64,000 nucleotides of DNA from Verrucomicrobiota bacterium (GTDB lineage: Bacteria; Verrucomicrobiota; Verrucomicrobiia; Opitutales; Coraliomargaritaceae). Made by a program: the position numbers and the translations under genes. Location: the NCBI GenBank assembly GCA_009937095.1, contig JAACDB010000035.1:1-64000 (forward strand), in the 5' to 3' direction. Below are positions 8,299 through 17,273 of the stretch, piece after piece (the stretch's first letter is position 1; every line of letters starts with the position of its first letter). The notes beneath the pieces are model-generated. The model ran no database searches, was not told where the DNA came from, and saw only the letters and a program-made list of their open reading frames with translations.

Positions 8299-9351
8299 AT
8301 GACAAGCTTGGGCAACATCTTCAAAACTACCTTCCGAAGACCGTTAGGTGCGTTCTCGGGTGGGTTGTTGTTGCTGCTCTATTTGAGCGCGATCTTTGCC
8401 GAGCTTATTGCGCCCGCACCGACTAATGCTCAAGACTTGGAGCGCACCTATCATCCACCAACAAAAATCGTATGGGATGGGGGGCTACGAGTTCAGGCTT
8501 ACGAATTAGTGGATCCCTCTGCCGCCAGTTATGCTGCGATTGAGGGCGAGAGCTACCCGCTTCGATTTATGGGACATGGTTTTGAGTATCGTTTGCTCGG
8601 CCTTTTTAAGACCGACCGCCATCTTTTGGTCTGCGATGATCCAAAGGGGGCGTTTTATTTGCTCGGTAGCGATTCTACCGGGCGGGATGTTTTTTCGCGT
8701 CTCGTTTTCGGCTCGCGGGTATCGCTTTTTATCGGGCTGCTGGGGATAACAATAACAATGGTGCGTGGTTTTCTGGTGGGAGGTCTGAGCGGTTATTTTG
8801 GCGGGCGCACTGATTTTGTAGCGATGCGAATTGTGGAATTCATGATGGCGGTTCCGGGTTTGTATCTTCTGCTGGCACTCCGTGCGGCACTCGCGCCGCA
8901 TTTTGCCTCGGATCAAATGTTCTTCGTGATTGTGATCATTCTAGCCTTTATCGGTTGGGCGGGGACGGCACGTATTTTGCGGGGAATGGCGCTTTCTATC
9001 CGACAGCAGGCTTTTGTCATGGCGGCGGAAAGCATGGGGCAGGGGCCTTTAACGATTTTAAGAAAACACGTGCTGCCGAATTTGTTGAGCTATCTCTTGG
9101 TGGCAGCGACGCTTTCGATTCCGGGCTACGTGCTCGGAGAGGCTGCGCTCTCGTTCCTCGGTCTTGGGATACAGGAACCCTCGGCCTCCTGGGGTTTGAT
9201 GCTTTCCGAGGCGCAAAACGTGAAAGTCTTTTATCTCAATTTCTGGTGGTTGCTCAGTCCGGGGCTTGCCATCTTCTTAACCGTCATTGCGTATAATGTC
9301 TTTGGGGATGTTCTGCGGGATGTCGTTGACCCCCGCAGTCAAAAGCGTTGA
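8299..9351 (+). CDS. Peptide ABC transporter permease (DppC/OppC type) with enlarged periplasmic segment
   Basis: 350-residue inner-membrane permease. The first membrane helix (GGLLLLLYLSAIFAELIAP) is followed by an unusually long extracytoplasmic stretch of about 100 residues before the family motif LLGSDSTGRDVFSRLVFGSR. The remaining helices and the coupling loop (MAAESMGQGPLTILRKHVLP) are typical, as are LGEAALSFLGLGIQEP and NVFGDVLRDVVDPR near the end. The start at 8299 lies 1 nt after the end of the preceding permease frame. A large insertion before the GTD-type motif is also known in YejE-like permeases. It pairs with the upstream permease and binding protein. Confidence 0.93.
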   Translation: MTSLGNIFKTTFRRPLGAFSGGLLLLLYLSAIFAELIAPAPTNAQDLERTYHPPTKIVWDGGLRVQAYELVDPSAASYAAIEGESYPLRFMGHGFEYRLLGLFKTDRHLLVCDDPKGAFYLLGSDSTGRDVFSRLVFGSRVSLFIGLLGITITMVRGFLVGGLSGYFGGRTDFVAMRIVEFMMAVPGLYLLLALRAALAPHFASDQMFFVIVIILAFIGWAGTARILRGMALSIRQQAFVMAAESMGQGPLTILRKHVLPNLLSYLLVAATLSIPGYVLGEAALSFLGLGIQEPSASWGLMLSEAQNVKVFYLNFWWLLSPGLAIFLTVIAYNVFGDVLRDVVDPRSQKR

Positions 9352-9363
9352 TTGATAGCAGCT

Positions 9364-10227
9364 ATGTCAGCCGATTCATTCAGTAAGGATTCAAGACTTT
9401 TGGAAGTAAGTGACCTCCGAATTGCCTTTCCGAATTCGGAGGGCGAGAACCGAGTGGTTCACGGGATTGATTTTTCAGTGGATGCGGGTGGTCAAACGGT
9501 AGCTTTGCTGGGAGAGAGTGGGAGCGGAAAGAGCGTGAGTTGTTTGGCTTTGACACGTTTACTACCAGAAGACGGAGCCTGCCGCTTGAGCGGGAGCATT
9601 CGTTTTGAGGATCGTGAAGTGCTGGCAATGAATCCAAGGGAATTACGGGCATTGCGCGGCGCAGGGATCGCTTACATCTTTCAGGAGCCCTCGGCTTCCT
9701 TGAATCCGGTCTTCACGGTGGGTCAGCAAATCGCAGAAGCGGTGAAGTTGCACCGACCCGATCTCAATGACGTCACCGCTCGGGTAGTGGAGTTGTTGGA
9801 ACTCGTGGGTATTCGCGATGCCGAGAAACGCCGCAAGGCCTATCCGCACGAAATGAGCGGGGGGATGCAGCAGCGGGTGATGATCGCAATGGCGTTAGCC
9901 TGCGAACCGAAATTACTGGTGGCGGATGAACCGACCACCGCACTCGATGTAACTATCCAGGCGCAAATTATGGATCTCTTGCGTGACCTGCGCACGAAGC
10001 TCGGCATGAGCATTGTTTTGATCACGCACAACTTTGGAATCGTGAAAGGCTTCGCTGACGAAGTGATGGTGATGTATCAAGGTGAGATCGTGGAACGGGG
10101 ACGGGTAAACGAGGTTTTGGAAAACCCGCAACATGCCTACACCCGCGCATTGATCGCTTGTATTCCCAAGCTGGGGGCAAAACGCAAACGCCTCAGTACG
10201 ATTGGGGAAGCGATGGCATCAGAATAA
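9364..10227 (+). CDS. Peptide ABC transporter ATP-binding protein (DppD type)
   Basis: 287-residue cytoplasmic ATPase. Walker A is GESGSGKS, the Q-loop is YIFQEPSASLNPVFTVGQQI, the ABC signature is MSGGMQQRVMIAMAL, Walker B is LLVADEPTTALD and the H-loop is ITHNFGIV. ATG at 9364 was chosen over a TTG at 9352 adjoining the previous stop. It ends shortly after YTRALIACIPKL and lacks most of the C-terminal oligo_HPY extension usual in OppD/DppD, so it is about 35 residues short. It pairs with the ATPase at 10517, from which it is separated by a small opposite-strand gene. Confidence 0.93.
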   Translation: MSADSFSKDSRLLEVSDLRIAFPNSEGENRVVHGIDFSVDAGGQTVALLGESGSGKSVSCLALTRLLPEDGACRLSGSIRFEDREVLAMNPRELRALRGAGIAYIFQEPSASLNPVFTVGQQIAEAVKLHRPDLNDVTARVVELLELVGIRDAEKRRKAYPHEMSGGMQQRVMIAMALACEPKLLVADEPTTALDVTIQAQIMDLLRDLRTKLGMSIVLITHNFGIVKGFADEVMVMYQGEIVERGRVNEVLENPQHAYTRALIACIPKLGAKRKRLSTIGEAMASE

Positions 10228-10234
10228 GTGCTTT

Positions 10235-10423
10235 TCAGCGGAACTGGTTTTGTTCGGGCTGATAGTGGTAATCAGCTGACTTGAGGCGTTCGATGAGTTC
10301 CGTTGGATCGAGATCATGGGTACGGCAAAAATCCTGAAAGGAATCGCAGTGATTGCGCAGGGCGGTATTGACGAGTCCCACGAGTAAATGAGGATCCATG
10401 GTGCAATAGTTAGAGAAATCCAT
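10235..10423 (-). CDS. DUF4250 family small protein
   Basis: 62-residue soluble protein that I match to DUF4250 by pattern: a D-P-x-L-L-x-x-V-N-x-x-L-R stretch (MDPHLLVGLVNTALRNHCDS), a central LxxFCxxxDLDxxEL segment and the conserved ending YHYQPEQNQF. The function of the family is unknown. It lies on the opposite strand between two ATPase genes of the peptide transporter, ending 7 nt after the first. Either its antisense transcript meets the operon or the second ATPase has its own promoter. Confidence 0.75.
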   Translation of the reverse strand: MDFSNYCTMDPHLLVGLVNTALRNHCDSFQDFCRTHDLDPTELIERLKSADYHYQPEQNQFR

Positions 10424-10516
10424 GTGTTTCAGCCTAGTTTGACGTCGGTGGGCAACAAGATGATTTTAAGCCTTATGGGTTGATGTAGTGAGAAAAATGT
10501 CTGAGGCTTTATTTAA

Positions 10517-11335
10517 ATGGAGGAGACAACTACAGGGGATCATTCGATGCGGCCGCTTTTGAAAGTAGATGGCTTAAAGGTTCATTTCCCTGTGCGTGGC
10601 GGAATTTTGCAACGGGTGGTTGATCAAGTCAAAGCGGTGGATGGCATTTCTTTTGAAATTCCGCGCGGTAAGACCGTCGGCTTAGTTGGTGAAAGTGGAA
10701 GCGGCAAGACCACGACGGGACGCGCGATTGCTCAGCTTTTGCCGGTGACAGCGGGCAGCATTCAATACGACGGGCACGAATTGGTGGGTCTCAGTAACCG
10801 TGAATTCTTCCAGTATCGCAAAAAGATTCAGGTTATTTTTCAGGATCCCTTCGCTTCCTTAAATCCGCGCATGACGATTTATAATATCATCGCGGAGCCT
10901 TTGGAGATCCATTTCAAGGAATGGAGTCACGGGGATAAGAAGGAACGCGTGGTGGATCTCTTGCAGAAAGTTGGTCTCGATGCCAATGCCATGGGGCGTT
11001 ACCCGCATCAATTCAGCGGTGGTCAACGGCAACGGATTGGAATCGCACGTGCCCTCGCGGTGGAGCCGGACTGTATCATTTGTGATGAACCGGTGAGCGC
11101 GCTGGATGTATCCGTGCAGGCGCAGATTGTGAATCTCTTGCAGGATTTGCAGGATGAGCTCGGGTTGACGTATTTATTTATCGCACACGACCTCGCGGTA
11201 GTGAAACACATCAGTGACGAAGTACTCGTGATGACCGGCGGAAAGATTGTTGAGCAAGCAAGCGCAGAAGCGATTTATCGCAATCCTCAGCACCCTTACA
11301 CAAAAGAACTGCTAGCGGCGATCCCAGAGCTTTAA
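10517..11335 (+). CDS. Peptide ABC transporter ATP-binding protein (DppF/OppF type)
   Basis: 272-residue ATPase. Walker A is [14 protein letters not shown], the Q-loop is [15 protein letters not shown], the signature is [15 protein letters not shown], Walker B is [16 protein letters not shown] and the H-loop is [32 protein letters not shown] near the N-terminus is typical of OppF/DppF. It ends at LLAAIPEL, so the C-terminal oligo_HPY tail is minimal. GGAGGA-like sequence overlaps the start region, and an internal ATG at 10547 is an alternative start. It completes the five-gene transporter and could also power the ATPase-less permeases at 56.6-60.0 kb. Confidence 0.93.
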   Translation: MEETTTGDHSMRPLLKVDGLKVHFPVRGGILQRVVDQVKAVDGISFEIPRGKTVGLVGESGSGKTTTGRAIAQLLPVTAGSIQYDGHELVGLSNREFFQYRKKIQVIFQDPFASLNPRMTIYNIIAEPLEIHFKEWSHGDKKERVVDLLQKVGLDANAMGRYPHQFSGGQRQRIGIARALAVEPDCIICDEPVSALDVSVQAQIVNLLQDLQDELGLTYLFIAHDLAVVKHISDEVLVMTGGKIVEQASAEAIYRNPQHPYTKELLAAIPEL

Positions 11336-11352
11336 TTCCTATATAAACACCT

Positions 11353-11490
11353 ATGAAAAATGCTCTACTTAAAGGCATCCTGCTCGCCATGATGCTCTTC
11401 CTGTCCGCTTGCGCAACGAATATGAAGGATAGTGGTTCTACGGCTCTTATTTACTTGGAGGCCGCCGTTGAAATCATCAATCCTTTCTAG
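11353..11490 (+). CDS. Small lipoprotein
   Basis: 45-residue protein: MKNALLKGILLAMMLFLSAC followed by ATNMKDSGSTALIYLEAAVE. It has a classical lipoprotein signal with lipobox LSAC (Cys at 20), leaving only a 26-residue mature peptide. It starts 17 nt after the ATPase gene and may be transcribed with it. Its stop overlaps the stop of the convergent lipoprotein gene by 4 nt. The family is not recognised; a small envelope-anchored peptide is the most that can be said. Confidence 0.6.
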   Translation: MKNALLKGILLAMMLFLSACATNMKDSGSTALIYLEAAVEIINPF

Positions 11491-12173
11491 CGCACACGCA
11501 CGGGAATCACGATTTCCTTTTGACTGGTCGCTTGGATGAAGAGCTTGCCTGCGCCGGGGCGATCGCCCTGGACGCTGATGCTGGCGGTGCGGGCACCTGC
11601 GGGGATAAAAACTTTCGGCATAATGATGCTTTGTGGTATATCGGTGGTAACCAGAATGGGGAAACCGCCGGAGGGGGCGGGTTGCGTAAGCTCAAAGACA
11701 AGGGCTTGGCGTTGTCCCGAGCGCAGATCAATGCTGGAAGGAATGACCCGTAGGATGTTATTGTGTGAGGCGCTTGATGTCGGATTGGGCGCGACTATGC
11801 GCAAGGTGTTGAGACTAGTCTGCGCTTTTTGGTTTTTGTCGGGGGTATTGTCTTTGTGGAGTTGGTATTGCATCTCGAAGTAATAGCGTGTCTGGGAACG
11901 ACTGGCGGGTAGGCTATACACGTATTCATAAAAGCCACCACCGTCGGGGTGGGGCATCATGCGGTGGGTCTCCCCGTCAATTACAACAAAGGTTTCGAGG
12001 GATGTGCGGTTTACGAGGGAATCGGTTAGAGCAACCCGCGCGCTGAGGGTATAGAGCCCCGAGGCAGAACGCGGCAATGTTTCCGGCGTGGTGTTGAGGA
12101 TCGCAACGGAGCAACCACTCAGGAAAAGAGCTAGTGTTGAAGAGAGGAGAGAAAAAATGCGCTTGGCTTTCAT
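11487..12173 (-). CDS. Lipoprotein of unknown function
   Basis: 228 residues with a lipoprotein signal (MKAKRIFSLLSSTLALFLSG then Cys at about 21). The mature part looks all-beta and may comprise two Ig-like sandwiches: residues 40-130 (TLSARVALTDSLVNRTSLET, YYFEMQYQL) and 140-228 (LRVIPSSIDLRSGQRQALVF, FIPAGARTASISVQGDRPGA). The second resembles bacterial Ig-like repeats. No catalytic motif is visible. It is divergent from hemW, with 28 nt between starts, and convergent with the small lipoprotein. Confidence 0.7.
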   Translation of the reverse strand: MKAKRIFSLLSSTLALFLSGCSVAILNTTPETLPRSASGLYTLSARVALTDSLVNRTSLETFVVIDGETHRMMPHPDGGGFYEYVYSLPASRSQTRYYFEMQYQLHKDNTPDKNQKAQTSLNTLRIVAPNPTSSASHNNILRVIPSSIDLRSGQRQALVFELTQPAPSGGFPILVTTDIPQSIIMPKVFIPAGARTASISVQGDRPGAGKLFIQATSQKEIVIPVRVR

Positions 12174-12201
12174 GAGAGGGAATGAACTTATGGTTTAGCT
12201 T

Positions 12202-13347
12202 ATGTCTTCGCAAGTAAAAGAGCCCGCACCACTTGGTCTATATGTCCACGTGCCTTTCTGTGCCTCCACTTGCGACTTCTGTGCCTTTTATCAGGAAAAA
12301 CCGCGTCGAGGGGATTTAGAGCGTTACCTTGCGGCCATGGATCTCGAGTTTGCCGCGCTCCCTCAGGATCGCAAGATTGAGACGGTATTTTGGGGTGGGG
12401 GACCTCCCGGCTTGCTTGCTGCCAAAGACCTTGAGCGTCTGGGTCGCTCACAGCTTAAAAACCTCGCACACGCCCCGTCTGAGTGGACCGTCGAGATGGC
12501 GCCTTCAACCGTGAAAGCGGACAAACTGGCAGTGCTTCGAGACCTCGGGGTGACGCGTATTTCGATGGGGGTGCAGAGTTTCGATGCCAAGCTTCTGGAA
12601 TCCTTGGGTCGTTTGCACCAGCCCAATCAAATTTACCAAGCATGGGAACGCATTCAGGCGGCAGGCTTTCCGCACACAAACCTCGACCTGATCTTTGCCA
12701 TTCCCAATCAAACAGCCGCGCAATGGGAGGCGGATATTAGGGAAGCTGCACGCCTCGGGCCCGACCATATTTCGACCTATTGCCTGACCTTTGAAGAAGA
12801 CACCGCGCTTTATGTCAAACTCTCGCAGGGCAAGGTGCGGATCGACGACGAGCGTGACGCGCAGTTTTATGAGCGCGGCTGGGAGCTGCTTGCAGAACTT
12901 GGCTATGAGCAATACGAAATTTCCAATTTTGCCCGGACTGGCGGTGCCTGCCAACACAACTTGAATACTTGGCGTATGCACGAGTGGGTCGGTTGCGGCC
13001 CCTCCGCCGCCAGCCAGTACGGGGGGCAACGCTATCAACGGCCCGCTAACCTCGACGCATGGCTTGCCGGAATGGAATCCGGCGTGCCACCCCGGGAGGA
13101 AGTCGTTGCATTGGATGACCGTATTTTGCTGACAGACGCAATTATCTTTGGGCTTCGGATGAATGCCGGAATTGATTTTGCTGAAATTGCGACCCGTTTC
13201 CCGAAGGCAGGAGACTTAGGGTCGCTGCAAGCGCATCTGGCTCGCTTTGAAATGGAGAAATTACTGGATGTTGCGGGGGATTCCTTTCGCCTGACTCAGC
13301 AGGGACGGCTTCTTGCAGATTCCATTGCGAGTGAAATTTTAAGATAA
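12202..13347 (+). CDS. hemW: HemW-like radical SAM protein (coproporphyrinogen III oxidase-like)
   Basis: 381-residue radical SAM enzyme with the cluster motif CASTCDFCAFYQ at about residue 18. The next block is GGGPPGLL instead of the usual GGGTPS. RISMGVQSFDAKLLESLGR and HISTYCLTFEEDTALY are typical of the HemN/HemW superfamily. CDFCAF and the roughly 380-residue length favour HemW, a heme-binding chaperone-like relative, over HemN. The C-terminal winged part has FGLRMNAGIDF. It reads divergently from the lipoprotein at 11487. Other heme genes, hemG-hemE, lie at 31.6-34.0 kb. Confidence 0.87.
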   Translation: MSSQVKEPAPLGLYVHVPFCASTCDFCAFYQEKPRRGDLERYLAAMDLEFAALPQDRKIETVFWGGGPPGLLAAKDLERLGRSQLKNLAHAPSEWTVEMAPSTVKADKLAVLRDLGVTRISMGVQSFDAKLLESLGRLHQPNQIYQAWERIQAAGFPHTNLDLIFAIPNQTAAQWEADIREAARLGPDHISTYCLTFEEDTALYVKLSQGKVRIDDERDAQFYERGWELLAELGYEQYEISNFARTGGACQHNLNTWRMHEWVGCGPSAASQYGGQRYQRPANLDAWLAGMESGVPPREEVVALDDRILLTDAIIFGLRMNAGIDFAEIATRFPKAGDLGSLQAHLARFEMEKLLDVAGDSFRLTQQGRLLADSIASEILR

Positions 13348-13394
13348 ATTGAGCTAAGGTGTAAGGGTTCGTCATACTTTTTCGTTAGATAATT

Positions 13395-13898
13395 ATGAAA
13401 ATGTATCCCATCCTTACCCTCTGTGTATCGCTATTCACATCTGTTTCGCATGCGGTCATCGATATTTACCTCGAGAATATTGCCTTCGCCAATGACGCAT
13501 ACAACTTCTACACGGATTACAACAAGACCACGGAGTTGAACTTTTTTGAAGGAACGGATGCTTTGAATGTAAATCAAACTTACCGATTTACCCGACTTCC
13601 CACAGGAACGGGCCATCCCTCCGCAATCAGTGACAGTGGTTCGGGTACAGCGTCGGCTGATATCGGTCTAAGTGCAACGACTGCCTATTTGAACGACAGT
13701 CAAGGCGGTACCGGTGATTCTTTCATCCTCAGTTTTAACAGCGGTTTTGATTATACCACTGACACCTTGACCTACTATTGCTCGGTTCATCCTTCCTCGA
13801 TGAATGCCACTTTCACCGTTGTACCCGAGCCCGCAGCTTATGCCCTCGCAATCGGGACGATTTCCCTTGGCATAACAGCTTACCGTCGCCGCAAGTAA
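13395..13898 (+). CDS. PEP-CTERM protein with a cupredoxin-like domain
   Basis: 167 residues. A Sec signal peptide (MKMYPILTLCVSLFTSVSHA) precedes an all-beta domain. Near the domain end, LTYYCSVHPSSMNATFTV resembles the type-1 copper loop of plastocyanin-like proteins: Cys129, His132, Met136. His74 in TGTGHPSAISDSG could be the fourth ligand. The C-terminus is a PEP-CTERM sorting signal: VPEPAAYALAIG, a hydrophobic stretch and YRRRK. Such proteins are processed by an exosortase and exported, often to the surface or matrix. The copper role is inferred; spacing from His to Met is one residue shorter than in plastocyanin. No exosortase gene is in the window. Confidence 0.8.
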   Translation: MKMYPILTLCVSLFTSVSHAVIDIYLENIAFANDAYNFYTDYNKTTELNFFEGTDALNVNQTYRFTRLPTGTGHPSAISDSGSGTASADIGLSATTAYLNDSQGGTGDSFILSFNSGFDYTTDTLTYYCSVHPSSMNATFTVVPEPAAYALAIGTISLGITAYRRRK

Positions 13899-13972
13899 AA
13901 TTCTGTTATTACCTTTTGATCAAGATCCGTAAAATTGCGGGTTTTTGCCTGCGGATTGTTGGTTACGTGGTT

Positions 13973-15211
13973 TCAAAGGGCGATTTCGAAGAGCGGCAGT
14001 TGCCAGAGGATTTTTTGGCCGGAGTTGTTTTTGACGAGTGTAGGCCATTCGCGAGTGAGGCTGCCTAGGGTTTTGAGTTCGGGTTCGCTCCAGCCTTGAG
14101 GGGTGATTTTGCGCACCAGAAATTGTGCTCCGCCTTTTGGGGGACGGGTAACAAAGTAGTAGCTTAGGGTAATTCCTTTTGGGCTGTTTGGAATGAGGAC
14201 GGCAGGGTTGCGGCGGAAGGCCAGTTTTAAAATGAGGCGACCGTCGCGGCGGGCGGTGTCATCAGCAAAGTTACGGTCTTCAAGTGTATCGTATCGGTTG
14301 CACCAGAGCAAATCGAAGTCGATTTGGCTTCTCTTGAGTCGCGCATAGAGATTGTGGAGGTCGCCCTTGATGGCAGGGATTTTGCTTTTGAAGTTATCGA
14401 TCTGGGTTTGGCTGGCAACGGGTTGCGCTTGAGGGGATTCAATAAAAACAAGACCTGCCGATTCAGCCGCTACCGAGGCGTAGCTTTTTTTGAATTCATT
14501 GCCCCAAGGGTTGTGGAAATGTAATTCTTCTTTGCGGTGGTCGTAGCCTACGATTACGCAACCATGGCCGGAACTGCCGAACACTCCGGGATCGAAGGAG
14601 GCATAGATAGGGCCTTCATGCACAAGAGAATTCCGGATCTCCGGAAGGACTTCCTCAAACAAGGTATGGCGATCGAGCCATTTGAGTTCTCGCCCCGTGA
14701 ATCCAATTTTCTCCATCGCCAGTTTCATATCACGTGGATAGGTGCCTTCATTGCCAATAGATTCAGCCGAGGATAGTTGAGCAATTTCGTATTGATCAAT
14801 TTTCACACCGTGAAAATTAGCGATCATGGCAGCTGATGCGGGGACGCAGAATTTCCCGTATTGTACGACCATGGGGACGTCTTTAAGGTGGTGTTTTCTT
14901 GGGAGTGGAGTGGTTTTCTTTAGGGTGGACTGCAGGCTTTTAGTGGCGGTTTCGACTTTTTTTTGATGGGCAAGGATTAAATCCTGATCGGGTGTGGCGA
15001 GCCTTGAAAGCGGGATATTGGCAGTCCTGCCATCGTGTAGTTTGAATTGGATAGCATTTGGGTTGGTGGCGTCGAGTAATCGCGCCTGCATGGTTTTGCC
15101 GTCGTTGCTGAGCCAAGTTCGGATAGCATTAAGATCTTCGGCGTGCAGGGCTTTTGCGCCAAGGGCGGGGACTAGTTGAACACAAAGGACATAGAAAAGG
15201 GCTAGTCGCAT
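13973..15211 (-). CDS. Exported C39-like cysteine peptidase with SHD1-like N-terminal domain
   Basis: 412 residues. A signal peptide (about residues 1-24) is followed by an SHD1-like beta domain (RTWLSNDGKTMQARLLDA, then DGRTANIPLSRLATPDQDLI), common in Verrucomicrobia and Planctomycetes secreted proteins. A peptidase C39-like domain covers about 110-250 with Cys122 (YGKFCVPASAAMI), His216 (GSSGHGCVIVGYD) and HNPWG carrying the third catalytic-site residue. The C-terminal 150 residues are not recognised. It probably acts in the periplasm or outside; the substrate is unknown. The 74-nt gap to the convergent PEP-CTERM gene holds only a weak hairpin. Confidence 0.82.
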   Translation of the reverse strand: MRLALFYVLCVQLVPALGAKALHAEDLNAIRTWLSNDGKTMQARLLDATNPNAIQFKLHDGRTANIPLSRLATPDQDLILAHQKKVETATKSLQSTLKKTTPLPRKHHLKDVPMVVQYGKFCVPASAAMIANFHGVKIDQYEIAQLSSAESIGNEGTYPRDMKLAMEKIGFTGRELKWLDRHTLFEEVLPEIRNSLVHEGPIYASFDPGVFGSSGHGCVIVGYDHRKEELHFHNPWGNEFKKSYASVAAESAGLVFIESPQAQPVASQTQIDNFKSKIPAIKGDLHNLYARLKRSQIDFDLLWCNRYDTLEDRNFADDTARRDGRLILKLAFRRNPAVLIPNSPKGITLSYYFVTRPPKGGAQFLVRKITPQGWSEPELKTLGSLTREWPTLVKNNSGQKILWQLPLFEIAL

Positions 15212-15266
15212 GACTCGATTATTGAGAAGATGACCAACGGGACAAGGCTCTTTGTTGGTGGAGCTT

Positions 15267-15494
15267 TCAGTCCCCGCGACGTTTAAAAATTTTCCGATGC
15301 TTGGTGATGCGCCCAGTAACTCGTTTGCGCCAAATACGAAAGCTGGCGGGTTTTAAGCTGCGGCGCATGTGCTGGATAACCTGGGCTTCAGTGTAGCCGG
15401 TGCGTGTTCTGATTTCGTCGAAGGAGGTGCGGTCGTGCCAAGCCATTCGGATGAGGGTATCGGAGGCTTCAGGGGTAAGTTTTATTTTTTTCAT
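15267..15494 (-). CDS. DUF2805 / TIGR03643 family protein
   Basis: 75-residue basic protein. [20 protein letters not shown], then [20 protein letters not shown] and [18 protein letters not shown], match the DUF2805/TIGR03643 pattern, which looks like a short helix-turn-helix. Function unknown. The ATG at 15494 overlaps the stop of the DUF2256 gene (ATGA), so the two are translationally coupled; the frame open to 15533 is read-through of that gene. It is the last gene of the rpoN run. Confidence 0.8.
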   Translation of the reverse strand: MKKIKLTPEASDTLIRMAWHDRTSFDEIRTRTGYTEAQVIQHMRRSLKPASFRIWRKRVTGRITKHRKIFKRRGD

Positions 15495-15652
15495 ACTGCA
15501 GTGGAGCGCTTGTTGCGGCAAGCGTCGGAACAATAACGGACGCTATCCCAGCATTTAGCCCAGCGCTTACGCCATGTGAAGGGACGATTGCAAGCGGGGC
15601 AGTCCTTGGTGGGGAGGTTTTCCTTGCGGACTGTTTTGTTATTGCGACGCAC
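15491..15652 (-). CDS. DUF2256 family zinc-ribbon-like protein
   Basis: 53-residue protein with the DUF2256 pattern [20 protein letters not shown] and [15 protein letters not shown]: two Cys-x2/3-Cys pairs (CPAC, CSDAC) that likely hold zinc, with FTWRKRW between them. Function unknown. The best start in frame is GTG at 15652; the frame is open further upstream through the end of rpoN but without family resemblance. Coupled by ATGA overlap to the DUF2805 gene, with which I recall it co-occurring in other genomes. Confidence 0.75.
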   Translation of the reverse strand: MRRNNKTVRKENLPTKDCPACNRPFTWRKRWAKCWDSVRYCSDACRNKRSTAV

Positions 15653-15707
15653 GAGGAGTAATCGCGCGAATGCCAGCGTCCTTTCAAAAATAATCGGATG
15701 CCGCGTG

Positions 15708-17153
15708 CTAGTCGTAGCGCCGTCGAAGATTGGTGGCAAGAATGCCCAGGGCTTCGCGATATTTAGCCACGGTACGACGGGCAATTTTAATGTCTTTTTC
15801 CTGGAGTAGATTGACGATGGCTTGATCGCTGAGGGGTTTGGCAGGGTTTTCGTCTTCGATCAACTGGGCGATCATATCCTGGACGGATTTGTTGGAGACG
15901 GCATCACCGGTGGCGGATTTATAGCCAGTGGTGAAGAAGTATTTAAAGGGGAAGGTGCCGTGCGGAGTGCGAATATATTTATTGGCGGTGGCTCGACTGA
16001 TGGTGGTTTCGTGAACACCGACTGCCTGCGCTACGGTATTCATAGTGAGGGGTCGGAGCTTGGAAACGCCTTCCTCAAAAAATTCTCGTTGATGAAGGAG
16101 CAATTCGCGGGTGATGCGTTCGATGGTTTGCTGTCGTTGCTCAATGGAGTTGATTAGGAATTTTCCTGAACGGAGACGCTCAAGAAGGAATTCCTTTTCA
16201 GATTTACTGAGTGTGCTTTTGGCAAGCATGGCCTTGTAGGTGCTATTAATGCGTAGCTTGGGGATATAGTCGTTGTGGAGGTGGATTTGCCACTGGTCGT
16301 ATTCATCGAGGAATACGGTGACATCGGGATCGACGACGGTGTTACTGTCCGGTGCAAAACGTTTGCCTGGGGCGGGGTCGAGGCGACCGATTCTAGCAAT
16401 GGCGTCCTGTATTTCGTCGGGTTTGGCATTGGTAAGCCGGGCAAGTTCCTGGATGCGACGACGTACAAGGAGTTTAAAATGTTCCCGAAGGATGCGCCGG
16501 GACAGGCTGTCCGGATTTTCGCCCAGTCGGGCAAGTTGTGTATCGAGGCAATCCTGAAGGTCAGTGGTGCCGATACCGGGAGGATCAAAGGTTTTGAGAA
16601 GCTCAGCAGCGGTCTGCATGAGCCCCAGAGGGAGGCGAGACTGGAGGGCGCAATTGGAAAGGCTCTCGGTGAGGAAGCCGTGGTCATCCAGGCTTCCTCT
16701 GAGGTAAAGAAGCGCTTCACGTTCGCTTTCGGGGCAGTTGGTGAGCTCGGCTTGCTGAATAAGGTGTTGCTGGAGGGATGTATCGGTGACGAGGGAATTG
16801 AGGAAGTGCTCACGGCGTGCCTCGTCTTCGGTGCTGAAACTTTGTCCGCTGTTTTCTTCAGCAAATTGTTGGCGCAGGTCTTCACCGATACGATCAAGGG
16901 CGGAGAAGTCTTCGGCATCAAAGTTGAGTTCGTCGCTTTCGTTGGCGCGGTCTTCGTCCTTGTTTTGGCTCAAATCCTCAACGCTGATACTATCGAGGGG
17001 GAGTTCCTCAAGGAGGGGGTTGTTTTGAAGCTCTCCAAGTATGGTGGTACGCAATTCGGTAGCTGGCGCTTGGAGGATTTTCAGGGAATTCCGCAGTTGT
17101 GGCGCCAGTACTTGGGTCTGTTTCTGGCTTTGTTGAAATTCCTGTGCACACAT
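15708..17153 (-). CDS. rpoN: RNA polymerase sigma-54 factor
   Basis: 481 residues with all three sigma-54 regions. The glutamine/leucine-rich N-terminal activator-interacting region is [20 protein letters not shown], followed by an acidic linker. The core-binding domain lies at about 110-300 ([31 protein letters not shown]). The C-terminal DNA-binding domain has the helix-turn-helix [20 protein letters not shown] and the RpoN box [10 protein letters not shown]. It directs transcription from -24/-12 promoters and needs AAA+ enhancer-binding proteins, none of which is in the window. The start MCAQEFQQS at 17153 has no better alternative. Confidence 0.97.
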   Translation of the reverse strand: MCAQEFQQSQKQTQVLAPQLRNSLKILQAPATELRTTILGELQNNPLLEELPLDSISVEDLSQNKDEDRANESDELNFDAEDFSALDRIGEDLRQQFAEENSGQSFSTEDEARREHFLNSLVTDTSLQQHLIQQAELTNCPESEREALLYLRGSLDDHGFLTESLSNCALQSRLPLGLMQTAAELLKTFDPPGIGTTDLQDCLDTQLARLGENPDSLSRRILREHFKLLVRRRIQELARLTNAKPDEIQDAIARIGRLDPAPGKRFAPDSNTVVDPDVTVFLDEYDQWQIHLHNDYIPKLRINSTYKAMLAKSTLSKSEKEFLLERLRSGKFLINSIEQRQQTIERITRELLLHQREFFEEGVSKLRPLTMNTVAQAVGVHETTISRATANKYIRTPHGTFPFKYFFTTGYKSATGDAVSNKSVQDMIAQLIEDENPAKPLSDQAIVNLLQEKDIKIARRTVAKYREALGILATNLRRRYD

Positions 17154-17273
17154 CGCATTTAAAATAAAACGTTTTTATGAAAGAAAAACAAGTGGATTTA
17201 TGAATCTAGCACGAAAAATGCTAGTGCACTACAATAGGTTGACAGTTTTCATCTATTTTAGTCTTCTTTCTCC

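Noticed and set aside
13910-13960. Possible bidirectional terminator between the PEP-CTERM and C39 genes
   Set aside because: Pairing of ATCCG/CGGAT is short, with a long imperfect interior, and neither strand has a proper T tract.
16275-17162. 295-codon plus-strand open frame
   Set aside because: It lies wholly opposite rpoN, which has unmistakable sigma-54 motifs; composition is that of a complementary-strand shadow.
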